This document shows positions 1 through 5,274 of a stretch of DNA of 5,563 bases, one piece after another. The DNA is taken from assembly GCA_937911885.1 (NCBI GenBank), contig CALDPW010000037.1, forward strand, positions 1-5,563. The letters run 5' to 3'. The notes beneath the pieces are model-generated. The model was not told the DNA's origin, ran no database searches, and saw only the letters and a program-made list of their open reading frames with translations. Position 1 is the first letter of the stretch; each line of letters begins with the position of its first letter. The position numbers and the translations under genes are program-made. The DNA comes from an uncultured Clostridia bacterium (GTDB taxonomy: Bacteria > Bacillota > Clostridia > Christensenellales > UBA1242).

Positions 1-102
1 TTTAAGTTTGCAGGCTGGGATAAAGCCTTTAAGAAAATCACTTCCGACTTGGTGGTAACGGCTACCTACACCACCACCAAAACGGCTTTCGGTATTATTT
101 AA
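1..102 (+). other. Fragment of an InlB B-repeat (List_Bact_rpt) coding sequence at a chimeric junction
   Basis: Plus-strand frame 1 is open from the window edge to a TAA at 100-102. Its first ~24 codons read FAGWDKAF followed by KKITSDLVVTATYT, which fits the closing half of the InlB B-repeat / Listeria-Bacteroides repeat of Gram-positive surface proteins (typical pattern: GW, then a few residues, then TSDLTVTAxY). The remaining codons (TTKTAFGII) are simply antisense hflX. GC in bases 1-60 is visibly higher than in most of the window. The stretch around 55-72 makes sense both as HflX GGVGSR on the minus strand and as VTATYT on the plus strand, so the two parents appear to be joined through a short shared sequence. 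Repeat identity is from motif recognition; whether the join is biological or an artefact cannot be told here. Confidence 0.7.
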
Positions 103-1026
103 AGCGCCCAATCTTGGCAAAGAAAATTTAAGTTGAGCAAGTTGCACTTGAAGTTTACCTTCACTAGTAGCTGCTCTGGTAGCAAAAATATCTAAAATTA
201 ACATACTACGGTCAATAACCTTAACACCCAAAGCTGTTTCAAGGTTAGCAATTTTGCTGCCAGTTAGTTCATTTTCAAAAATAACCAAATCTGCGCCACT
301 AATTTGAACTGCACGAGATAAATCATCCAACTTTCCTTCACCAATCATATACTTTGGATCTGGTTTTTGACGTTTTTGCCAAACTTTATCAACAACATTA
401 ATTCCTGCTGTTTTTGCCAAACCTTCAAGTTCGCGCAAATCTGTTACAATATCATCACCCTTTTCAATTTCAGCCATTGCTAAAACAGCACGAGGTTGAC
501 GAGTAATGTTGCTAATTAAATTTGTTGAACGTGAACGTTCGTCAATATCATACTTCCCAATTTTATCTAGTAAACCATATTTGTTAACATACAAAATGTT
601 TGGAACATAAACAATATCAATACTATTGCGATTTAGGTAGCCAACATGAGCACCCACCATTCCTGTTATACTAGCGCCAACAGCACACACACAATCAAAT
701 TTATAGTTAATTAGTGTTGCCCTATCAATAGCTGACAAATTGCTATCGCCACTTGGCACAGTGTGAATAACTCTTAAACCAGATAGTGCATTTTCACCCT
801 TTTCAACATTAGATAAATCGGTGCGCTCTTTTTCGTTTACAAAAATATCTTTACAAACCCCATTACGGTCCATAATAACAGTAACTTCTAAACCAGTTTT
901 GTTGGTTATGTGAACCATTAACTTCATAAGTTCTAAATCGATAAAATCATCCTTGTTTAAAATTTTACCAAAATAGTTTTCAAGTTTTTCTTTTAGGTCT
1001 AAATTTAATCTAATATCAATTTTCAT
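1..1026 (-). CDS. hflX: GTPase HflX, N-terminal part, broken at a junction near the window start
   Basis: HflX is a ribosome-associated GTPase that binds 50S subunits and splits stalled 70S ribosomes. Starting at the ATG at 1026, the frame is open to the window edge (342 codons). Residues 1 to about 150 match the N-terminal extension of clostridial-type HflX, with HTVPSG and SAID at 88-101. The usual HflX core follows: GEGKLDDL (229-236), GADLVIFENELT, ALGVKVIDR, LILDIFATRA, EGKLQVQLAQLK, LPRLGAL and GGGVGSR ending at residue 323. The next segment should be GPGETKLE and then the G domain; instead the frame reads YHQVGSDF with no HflX resemblance, so codons below about position 58 are probably not hflX. 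The start is set by GGAGG at 1034-1038, 7 nt upstream; an in-frame ATG at 1032 is too close to it. It lies 14 nt after the TPR-like gene and probably shares its promoter. Identity is secure; the 3' end is missing. Confidence 0.93.
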   Translation of the reverse strand, partial: MKIDIRLNLDLKEKLENYFGKILNKDDFIDLELMKLMVHITNKTGLEVTVIMDRNGVCKDIFVNEKERTDLSNVEKGENALSGLRVIHTVPSGDSNLSAIDRATLINYKFDCVCAVGASITGMVGAHVGYLNRNSIDIVYVPNILYVNKYGLLDKIGKYDIDERSRSTNLISNITRQPRAVLAMAEIEKGDDIVTDLRELEGLAKTAGINVVDKVWQKRQKPDPKYMIGEGKLDDLSRAVQISGADLVIFENELTGSKIANLETALGVKVIDRSMLILDIFATRAATSEGKLQVQLAQLKFSLPRLGALNNTESRFGGGVGSRYHQVGSDFLKGFIPACKLK

Positions 1027-1040
1027 ATGCATTCCTCCCC

Positions 1041-1817
1041 TTAATATAACGAAGGCATAATTTGATTAACTTCATATATTTTTTGATTTATTTGTTCATC
1101 GGTTAATTCGTTTGAATATCCTAGCAATCTTAACTCCTTAATGTTTGTTGCTACTTCATTAATTCTGCCACCAATAGCAAGAGCATTTACTTGGCTGCCA
1201 GGACTTTTATATTCCACATCAAACAAATCACAAAGTTTAGTAAAATAATTGCACATATTGTTAAATACTGCTTGTGAATCAGCTTCATTATAAAAATAAG
1301 TTTGATTTGCAATGTATGTAAAACAATATGGCGATAAAGGTGTGTGTGATGCATTAAATGATGTATTACTTAAAGCATAATTAAAAGCTTTTTGCTTATC
1401 TCCTAGTTTAGCCATAGCCAACACATATCTATTTTTTAGATAATTATCTTCGCTATGCAGTTTGCTTTTTACTAAGTTTGTTGTTTGCAAATTTTTGTTG
1501 TTTGTATCAATTTGCAAAATAAGGCTATTGTAATTTGCATCACTACTCAACTTTTCGTAATATTCAACAATTTTTTGATTGTTATCAACCTTAATACTTA
1601 AATTAACCAGGTTATAAAGTTCGTTATAGTTTTGCGATTTGTTGAAAGAACTTTCAAAATAATGCAAAGCCTGTTTGTTTAATCCAATTTTATAACACAA
1701 TTGTCCCATTGAATGTGGAAAACAAAAATGAAAAATTAAAAAAACAGATGTGGCAACAGCAATTAAAACAGCAACTGTAATTAACACTGGTTTTAGTATG
1801 TCTTTTTTAACATTCAT
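1041..1817 (-). CDS. Membrane-anchored TPR-like protein of unknown function
   Basis: This 258-aa protein has a short basic N-terminus (MNVKKDILK), one strong hydrophobic segment at about residues 10-33, and a helical hydrophilic remainder. The pattern after the membrane segment (MGQLCYKIGLNKQALHYFESS, then YNELYNLVNLSIKVDNNQKIVEYYEKL) resembles degenerate tetratricopeptide repeats, with another possible repeat near RYVLAMAKLGDKQKAFNYAL. The positive-inside rule suggests that the TPR-like part faces outward. I do not recognise a named family. The frame extends upstream to a GTG at 1826, but AGGAG at 1826-1830 lies 8 nt before the ATG at 1817 and only 1 nt from that GTG, so 1817 is the start. 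Its TAA at 1041-1043 lies 14 nt before the hflX start, so it is likely cotranscribed with hflX from the promoter at 1847-1875. No functional link to HflX can be read from the sequence. Confidence 0.85.
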   Translation of the reverse strand: MNVKKDILKPVLITVAVLIAVATSVFLIFHFCFPHSMGQLCYKIGLNKQALHYFESSFNKSQNYNELYNLVNLSIKVDNNQKIVEYYEKLSSDANYNSLILQIDTNNKNLQTTNLVKSKLHSEDNYLKNRYVLAMAKLGDKQKAFNYALSNTSFNASHTPLSPYCFTYIANQTYFYNEADSQAVFNNMCNYFTKLCDLFDVEYKSPGSQVNALAIGGRINEVATNIKELRLLGYSNELTDEQINQKIYEVNQIMPSLY

Positions 1818-1825
1818 TTGCCACA

Positions 1826-1830
1826 CTCCT
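1826..1830 (-). promoter_or_regulatory. Shine-Dalgarno site fixing the start of the TPR-like gene
   Basis: AGGAG on the minus strand lies 8 nt upstream of the ATG at 1817. It abuts the in-frame GTG at 1826, ruling out that longer start. Confidence 0.85.
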
Positions 1831-1846
1831 TATATTCTCTTTATTT

Positions 1847-1875
1847 ATTATAAACAATAAAAAATAAATAAACAA
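1847..1875 (-). promoter_or_regulatory. Sigma-A-type promoter for the TPR-like gene and hflX
   Basis: On the minus strand a perfect TATAAT (1847-1852) is preceded after exactly 17 bp by TTGTTT (1870-1875), which keeps the TTG of the -35 consensus. Transcription would start near 1840, giving a leader of roughly 20-25 nt that contains the AGGAG site. The region upstream is almost pure A/T and may act as an UP element. The terminator at 1905-1929 isolates this promoter from the lipoprotein gene upstream. Confidence 0.7.
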
Positions 1876-1904
1876 ACAAAATTATTAATAATAAACATTA
1901 AAAA

Positions 1905-1929
1905 CAAAAAAACAAGGATTGTATCCTTG
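1905..1929 (-). terminator. Rho-independent terminator of the lipoprotein gene
   Basis: On the minus strand, just after the lipoprotein stop codon, CAAGGAT (1923-1929) pairs with ATCCTTG (1913-1919) around a 3-nt loop, and a run of T residues follows. The perfect 7-bp stem plus U-tract on this strand marks a minus-strand terminator. Confidence 0.85.
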
Positions 1930-1932
1930 CTT

Positions 1933-2604
1933 TTATACTGTCTTTTTTGCCATTATTTGCTTTGTTATTGGATCAATAATAACGCTAACCGTATTTCCAT
2001 TTACACCAACAAAATTAACATACCAATAATATACATTTAAAATCTCATCATCATTAATAAGTTTTACATAACATTCTGCCCTAAAACTACTATTTTCAAT
2101 AAATTGTTTAAGACTATTGTCAAGTTCGGAACATGCAATTTTTAATGCTTGATTAAAATCTACATTAAAATCCTTTGTAACACTTATAAGTTCTACCGAA
2201 TCAACAAATTCACCAGCAATTATTTTTGCACTAATAACATCTTCAGAATCAATTATTCGTTTTAAGTCGGCAACATAACTACCATCAAATGGATTATGTT
2301 CTAAAACACCATCATATCTAGCAGTGCCAACTGTTAACACATAATTAACTTGCTCTGGCATTACCACTTGATTATTAACCTTAAAAGTTAAAACGCCAAA
2401 CTCAATTGGTGTTGAACAATATCCATTAACAACATAATCCTCTTCACGCATGCCACTCATTAACGATACTTCAATATTATCCGTTTTTCCAGTAAATAAA
2501 TTTTGTCTAACTTCGGCAACATTTAAAACAACCTTATTATAAATTTTGTTTGAACACCCCGAAACCATTATTAAACAACAAATCAAAACAAAAACCTTTT
2601 TCAT
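1933..2604 (-). CDS. Putative lipoprotein with a possible PepSY-like C-terminus
   Basis: This 223-aa secreted protein is predicted to be lipid-anchored. The N-terminus MKKVFVLICCLIMVSGC is a classic type II signal peptide with lipobox V14-S15-G16 and lipidated C17. The mature part is mixed beta/alpha. The last ~75 residues have a helix (FNQALKIACSELDNSL) followed by strands with YYWYVNF (W194) and VSVIIDPITKQIM (D211). This layout resembles PepSY-type domains, where W-x-V-x-F and an I-D-x-x-T-G-like turn recur; that assignment is tentative. The frame continues upstream to a GTG at 2646, but GGAGAG at 2613-2618 sits 8 nt before the ATG at 2604, and the signal peptide begins there. The gene lies between two terminators (2661-2686 and 1905-1929), so it is probably monocistronic. 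I see no link to the flanking rpiB or hflX genes. Confidence 0.85.
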   Translation of the reverse strand: MKKVFVLICCLIMVSGCSNKIYNKVVLNVAEVRQNLFTGKTDNIEVSLMSGMREEDYVVNGYCSTPIEFGVLTFKVNNQVVMPEQVNYVLTVGTARYDGVLEHNPFDGSYVADLKRIIDSEDVISAKIIAGEFVDSVELISVTKDFNVDFNQALKIACSELDNSLKQFIENSSFRAECYVKLINDDEILNVYYWYVNFVGVNGNTVSVIIDPITKQIMAKKTV

Positions 2605-2612
2605 ATTACAAG

Positions 2613-2618
2613 CTCTCC
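2613..2618 (-). promoter_or_regulatory. Shine-Dalgarno site fixing the lipoprotein start
   Basis: GGAGAG on the minus strand lies 8 nt before the ATG at 2604. It places the signal peptide at the true N-terminus and excludes the GTG at 2646, which would add 14 residues. Confidence 0.8.
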
Positions 2619-2632
2619 ACTGTTGCAATATG

Positions 2633-2662
2633 TTTATGCTAAACACCTTTGTTTTATAACAA
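2633..2662 (-). promoter_or_regulatory. Possible weak promoter for the lipoprotein gene
   Basis: On the minus strand TTGTTA (2657-2662) and CATAAA (2633-2638) are 18 bp apart, in the only stretch between the rpiB terminator and the lipoprotein gene. TATAAA at 2652-2657 is an alternative -10, but its -35 would fall inside the terminator hairpin. Some promoter is expected here because a terminator precedes the gene; which box is used is uncertain. Confidence 0.35.
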
Positions 2663-2686
2663 AAAAAATGTGGTTACCCACATTTT
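2661..2686 (-). terminator. Rho-independent terminator of ywlE-rpiB
   Basis: On the minus strand AAAATGTGG (2678-2686) pairs perfectly with CCACATTTT (2665-2673) around a 4-nt loop, and the T run continues to 2661. Two bases of the rpiB TAA stop (2685-2687) lie within the stem, so termination follows translation with almost no 3' UTR. Confidence 0.85.
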
Positions 2687-3131
2687 AAAATTTTTCGTCC
2701 AAATCCTTAACACGTTGTTCGTGTCTGCCACCCTCAAATTTTGTTGTTAAAAAAGTATTAATACATTTTAACATTTTGCGCATCGACATTTTTGGATATC
2801 CTTTATATCCGGCACTAAAACAAATTACATTTGCATTGTTGTGAACCCTAGAAAAATAGGCTGTTTTTTCCATGTTGCATAGCACTGCTCTAACACCTTT
2901 TGTTCTATTTGCAGCCATGCTAACGCCAACACCTGTTCCACACATATAAATTCCAAAATTTTCACCAGTTGGAATTAGTGCATTTGCCTTTAACACATAT
3001 GTAACATAGTTGTCACTTTTATCGTAAGTATCGGCACCAACGCTTTCCCACTCAAATCCGTTTTTTGTTAACCATTGTTTAACAATATTCATTTTTTCAA
3101 CACCATTATGGTCACACGCTAAATATATCAT
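2685..3131 (-). CDS. rpiB: RpiB/LacAB-family sugar-phosphate isomerase (divergent ribose-5-phosphate isomerase B)
   Basis: RpiB interconverts ribose 5-phosphate and ribulose 5-phosphate in the non-oxidative pentose phosphate pathway; relatives isomerise allose or galactose 6-phosphate. At 148 aa the length is normal. Family marks are D7-H8 (ACDHNG), the CGTGVGVSMAANR loop with catalytic-type C64 and T66, R81, H97 with HNNANV, and the C-terminal FEGGRHEQRV that supplies phosphate-binding Arg/His. Departures are the usual DYPDYA segment, here SDNYVTYV (39-46), and the Lys-containing stretch after DHxG, here GVEKMN. Core catalysis looks intact, but substrate preference could differ. The ATG overlaps the ywlE stop by one base (TAATG), with AGGAG at 3139-3143 inside ywlE, which points to translational coupling. 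The ywlE-rpiB order also occurs in Bacillus subtilis (ywlE-ywlF). Confidence 0.9.
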   Translation of the reverse strand: MIYLACDHNGVEKMNIVKQWLTKNGFEWESVGADTYDKSDNYVTYVLKANALIPTGENFGIYMCGTGVGVSMAANRTKGVRAVLCNMEKTAYFSRVHNNANVICFSAGYKGYPKMSMRKMLKCINTFLTTKFEGGRHEQRVKDLDEKF

Positions 3132-3571
3132 TAAAGTTCTCCTTTTATAATTTTGTTTGCAATGTTTGTGGTTAAAATATCAATAATTTTTGCTGTTTTT
3201 AAATACACTTGTTTATCTTGTCCATAAGGATCACCAACCGGACCAACACTTCCAAAATCTGCAATACAATAACTGGTGGCAACATTTTTAACATATTCTA
3301 AATGGTTTTTTGTCATGGTTATTATTATAGTGTTTTTATCAACCATTTTTTGAGTTAATTGTTTTGCTTGTTTTTTTCGAGTTTTAACACCCAATTCTGC
3401 CAAAGCCCAAACACTTTTTTCATTAGTGCTAGTATTTGGTTCCACCATTATTCCAGCAGAGCAAACTTTTACATTTTTTATATTTGCAATTTTTAGTTTG
3501 TGTTTAAGCAAAGCTTCGGCAATTGGACTTCGACAAGTATTGCCAGTGCACACAAAAATTATATTTTTCAT
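3131..3571 (-). CDS. ywlE: Protein-arginine phosphatase YwlE-type, low-molecular-weight PTP family
   Basis: Members of this 146-aa cytoplasmic family remove phosphate through a phospho-cysteine intermediate. The N-terminal P-loop reads VCTGNTCRSP, with nucleophile C8, R14 and S15. The general acid is D114 in GDPYGQD. Thr12 in the loop is the residue reported to make Bacillus YwlE prefer phospho-arginine, whereas tyrosine phosphatases carry Ile or similar there. On that basis it likely counteracts McsB-type arginine phosphorylation, which marks proteins for ClpCP. An SAG motif (38-40) and a TMTKNHLEYV helix also fit the family. The start ATG is preceded by AGGGGA with short spacing. It is the first gene of a two-gene unit with rpiB and has a promoter at 3593-3620. 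The phosphatase family call is firm; arginine specificity is inferred from one residue and gene order. Confidence 0.9.
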   Translation of the reverse strand: MKNIIFVCTGNTCRSPIAEALLKHKLKIANIKNVKVCSAGIMVEPNTSTNEKSVWALAELGVKTRKKQAKQLTQKMVDKNTIIITMTKNHLEYVKNVATSYCIADFGSVGPVGDPYGQDKQVYLKTAKIIDILTTNIANKIIKGEL

Positions 3572-3592
3572 ATTATCCCCTAAAACATTATT

Positions 3593-3620
3593 AGTTTAGC
3601 ATATTTTTATTATTTGTTAA
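3593..3620 (-). promoter_or_regulatory. Promoter for ywlE-rpiB with extended -10
   Basis: On the minus strand TTAACA (3615-3620, 5 of 6 to TTGACA) is followed after 16 bp by TAAACT (3593-3598), with TGC directly upstream forming an extended -10. It lies about 22 nt from the ywlE start and next to a likely oppositely directed promoter for the plus-strand gene. Confidence 0.55.
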
Positions 3621-3643
3621 AATTATTTTATATTTAATTTAAT
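3614..3643 (+). promoter_or_regulatory. Likely promoter for the 156-aa plus-strand gene
   Basis: TTGTTA (3614-3619) and TTTAAT (3638-3643, 5 of 6 to TATAAT) are 18 bp apart. A start site near 3650 would give a leader of only about 11-12 nt, consistent with the lack of a Shine-Dalgarno site. The -35 boxes of this and the ywlE promoter overlap head to head. The region is so AT-rich that chance matches are easy. Confidence 0.4.
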
Positions 3644-3661
3644 TTTTGTTAACATAGTTAT

Positions 3662-4132
3662 ATGATAACACCAGAAAAAATGTATGAAGTTTTATTTGAT
3701 AATAAAGAATATGTTAATTTTATTTTTTCACAACATTTTCGAAAAGTTCAACCAAACGAAAAAGCATATTCAACACTATTTAATAACGAAGTTTATTTTA
3801 AATTTTTGTGTTCACTTGATAAATCCAAAAAATCAAATAAAAACCACTTGTTAAACATTCTTAATACCCATGAAGATAAATTTTGGCTAAAAAAAGAAAA
3901 CTATTGTTTTTTACTTATGTTAAAACATATTAAAAACAACACACTAACCATTGAAAATGCTCAATTAATCGTTCCCTCATTTAAAATAAATAATGGATTT
4001 TATTCGTATTTAACATACTTAAACGATTACACAAAAATAAACCAAAACAAACTATACAACATTGCTGTTGCTTTTGAGGATGAAGGGCTAAAAGCCGCAG
4101 TTTCATTAATTTTTAAACATAAATTAATATAA
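3662..4132 (+). CDS. Uncharacterised lysine/asparagine-rich cytoplasmic protein
   Basis: I do not recognise a family for this 156-aa protein. It is basic, rich in Lys, Asn, Tyr and Phe, has no signal peptide or membrane segment, and looks mostly alpha-helical (for example EKMYEVLFDNKEYVNFIF, SNKNHLLNILNT, YCFLLMLKHIKN and LYNIAVAFEDEGLKAAVSL). It is the only complete plus-strand gene here, divergent from ywlE and convergent with the 195-aa gene. Unlike its neighbours it has no visible Shine-Dalgarno sequence before ATG 3662 or before the alternative ATG at 3680, so it may be translated from a very short leader. The long open frame, flanking promoter and shared terminator argue that it is real. 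Its terminator is the hairpin at 4135-4164. Confidence 0.75.
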   Translation: MITPEKMYEVLFDNKEYVNFIFSQHFRKVQPNEKAYSTLFNNEVYFKFLCSLDKSKKSNKNHLLNILNTHEDKFWLKKENYCFLLMLKHIKNNTLTIENAQLIVPSFKINNGFYSYLTYLNDYTKINQNKLYNIAVAFEDEGLKAAVSLIFKHKLI

Positions 4133-4134
4133 AA

Positions 4135-4164
4135 AAAATAAACACCAGCAGTGGTGTTTATTTT
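4135..4164. terminator. Bidirectional terminator between convergent genes
   Basis: A 13-bp stem (4135-4147 with 4152-4164) closes a 4-nt GCAG loop, with core arms ACACCA and TGGTGT. A-rich sequence on the left (4131-4138) and T-rich sequence on the right give a U-tract in both directions. It serves the 156-aa gene (stop 4130-4132) and the 195-aa gene, whose TAA (4158-4160) is inside the stem. Confidence 0.88.
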
Positions 4165-4745
4165 ATGTTTAAATTTTGTTTAAGTTCCTTAATTTTACGC
4201 TTAATGGAATTTGCCATATTGGCTTCTGGTTTTATTGTTTTTAAATAATCGGAAGCATCACTTTTTAATATGTTAAACAATTTTAGTGCAAAATCAACAT
4301 CGGTTGGATTGGTTGAAATTGAACCACCAATTACTGCGCCTTGTTTTGTAACATCCAACACAACAACTGCACCATCAAACACTATAAAATCTTCTGTTTC
4401 GGCGTTATCGCACACATATGATTTTTGTCCTAATTCAGCATTAACTAAAACCTTTAATGCTTCATATTTTAAATATGTTGAAACTGGCATTTTAACATAA
4501 TACAAGTGCTCAACATCTTTTTTTGTATCTAGTAATACATTATCCATAAAATAATCAGCCAATCCTTGCTCACACTCTTTTGTGTTTAGTGTTGCATAGG
4601 CATTATATAACTCATCATAATTACCAGAATAATCTTGATTGCATCTAAAAACTTTTACATTGTTAGACATTTCATATAACGAATAAATGGCATTATATAG
4701 TTCGGTTCTATCTAGTTTTTCAATACTTGTTAATTTTTCAATCAT
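4158..4745 (-). CDS. Uncharacterised 195-aa cytoplasmic protein
   Basis: I cannot place this protein in a named family. It has no signal peptide or membrane segment. The N-terminal ~60 residues look helical (IEKLDRTELYNAIYSLYEM). The middle carries HLYYVKMPVSTYLKYEALKV. A beta-rich stretch follows (EDFIVFDGAVVVLDV, QGAVIGGSIST), then a helix with ALKLFNILKSDASDYL and a basic tail (NSIKRKIKELKQNL). The order of strand, turn, strand and LF-helix loosely recalls effector-sensing domains of some regulators, but no DNA-binding helix is evident, so this is only a hint. The start is supported by GGAG (4754-4757) 8 nt before the ATG, and an extended -10 lies at 4765-4773. It is isolated by the rpsI terminator upstream and the bidirectional terminator downstream, so it is probably monocistronic. 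Confidence 0.82.
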   Translation of the reverse strand: MIEKLTSIEKLDRTELYNAIYSLYEMSNNVKVFRCNQDYSGNYDELYNAYATLNTKECEQGLADYFMDNVLLDTKKDVEHLYYVKMPVSTYLKYEALKVLVNAELGQKSYVCDNAETEDFIVFDGAVVVLDVTKQGAVIGGSISTNPTDVDFALKLFNILKSDASDYLKTIKPEANMANSIKRKIKELKQNLNIK

Positions 4746-4764
4746 AATAAAATCTCCATATTTA

Positions 4765-4773
4765 ATTTTAACA
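4765..4773 (-). promoter_or_regulatory. Extended -10 promoter element of the 195-aa gene
   Basis: On the minus strand TGTTAAAAT combines the TGn extension with TAAAAT (5 of 6 to TATAAT), 19 nt before the ATG at 4745. No good -35 is seen; the candidate position is only A/T-rich, as can be tolerated with an extended -10. Confidence 0.5.
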
Positions 4774-4815
4774 TATTTATCACAAATTTAAAATTAAAAT
4801 AAATAATATTAAAAC

Positions 4816-4846
4816 AAAAAAAACAACAGATAAACTGTTGTTTTTT
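4816..4846 (-). terminator. Rho-independent terminator of rplM-rpsI
   Basis: On the minus strand CAACAG (4835-4840) pairs with CTGTTG (4824-4829) around a 5-nt loop. Flanking A and T runs lengthen the stem to 12 bp, and T residues continue to 4816. It begins a few bases after the rpsI stop codon. Confidence 0.88.
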
Positions 4847-4851
4847 GAATA

Positions 4852-5274
4852 TTAACGTTTGCTGTATTGAGGAGCTTTTCTTGCTTTTTTCAAACCAGGT
4901 TTTTTACGTTCTTTAACTCTTGAATCTCTTGTTAAGAAACCTGCTTTTTTAAGTTCAGCTTTAACATTTTCATCAGCTTTGCAAAGTGCTCTAGCAATAG
5001 CTTGACGGATAGCTCCAGCTTGTCCTGTTAAACCGCCACCTTGAACATTAACAACAACATCATATTTACCAGCTGTTTCAGTTAATTCAAGTGGTTGGTT
5101 AACGATTAGTTTTAAAGTTCCTAATCTAAAATATTCGTCTAATGGAAGTTTGTTAATAACAATTTGTCCATTTCCGTTTGGAGTAAGTCTAACTCTAGCG
5201 ATAGATTCTTTTCTTCTACCTGTAGCAATGAATTCTACTTTTGTAGCTTTTGTTGCTTTTTTAGCTGCTGCCAT
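4852..5274 (-). CDS. rpsI: 30S ribosomal protein uS9 (S9)
   Basis: uS9 is a small-subunit head protein whose C-terminal tail reaches the P-site tRNA. The 140-aa product has the family's typical features: a lysine/alanine-rich N-terminus, [13 protein letters not shown] (18-30), [42 protein letters not shown], and the basic tail [20 protein letters not shown] ending in the hallmark SKR. Length is slightly above the usual ~130 because of the N-terminal extension. ATG 5274 overlaps the rplM stop by one base (TAATG), and AGGAGG at 5284-5289, within the last rplM codons, lies 9 nt upstream. It is the second gene of the conserved rplM-rpsI operon and ends at the terminator at 4816-4846. Confidence 0.98.
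   Translation of the reverse strand: MAAAKKATKATKVEFIATGRRKESIARVRLTPNGNGQIVINKLPLDEYFRLGTLKLIVNQPLELTETAGKYDVVVNVQGGGLTGQAGAIRQAIARALCKADENVKAELKKAGFLTRDSRVKERKKPGLKKARKAPQYSKR

Noticed and set aside
1818..1826. GTG start adding three residues to the TPR-like protein
   Set aside because: AGGAG would be only 1 nt from the GTG, against an ideal 8 nt from the ATG at 1817.
1881..1892. Perfect 12-bp palindrome ATTATTAATAAT just upstream of a -35 box
   Set aside because: In almost pure A/T sequence such a palindrome is expected by chance. It could be an operator, but there is no second copy or known match to support this.
1827..1912. Very AT-rich intergenic stretch considered as an origin or a small RNA gene
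   Set aside because: There are no DnaA-box-like repeats, no iterons and no structured GC-containing element; a promoter plus A/T-rich upstream sequence explains it.
2605..2646. GTG start adding 14 residues to the lipoprotein
   Set aside because: It would bury the signal peptide, and the Shine-Dalgarno site lies between this codon and the better ATG at 2604.
4270..4500. Plus-strand open frame of 76 codons
   Set aside because: It lies wholly antisense to the 195-aa gene, has no ribosome site, and its composition (Thr/Ser-rich) is what the complement of the real gene would give.
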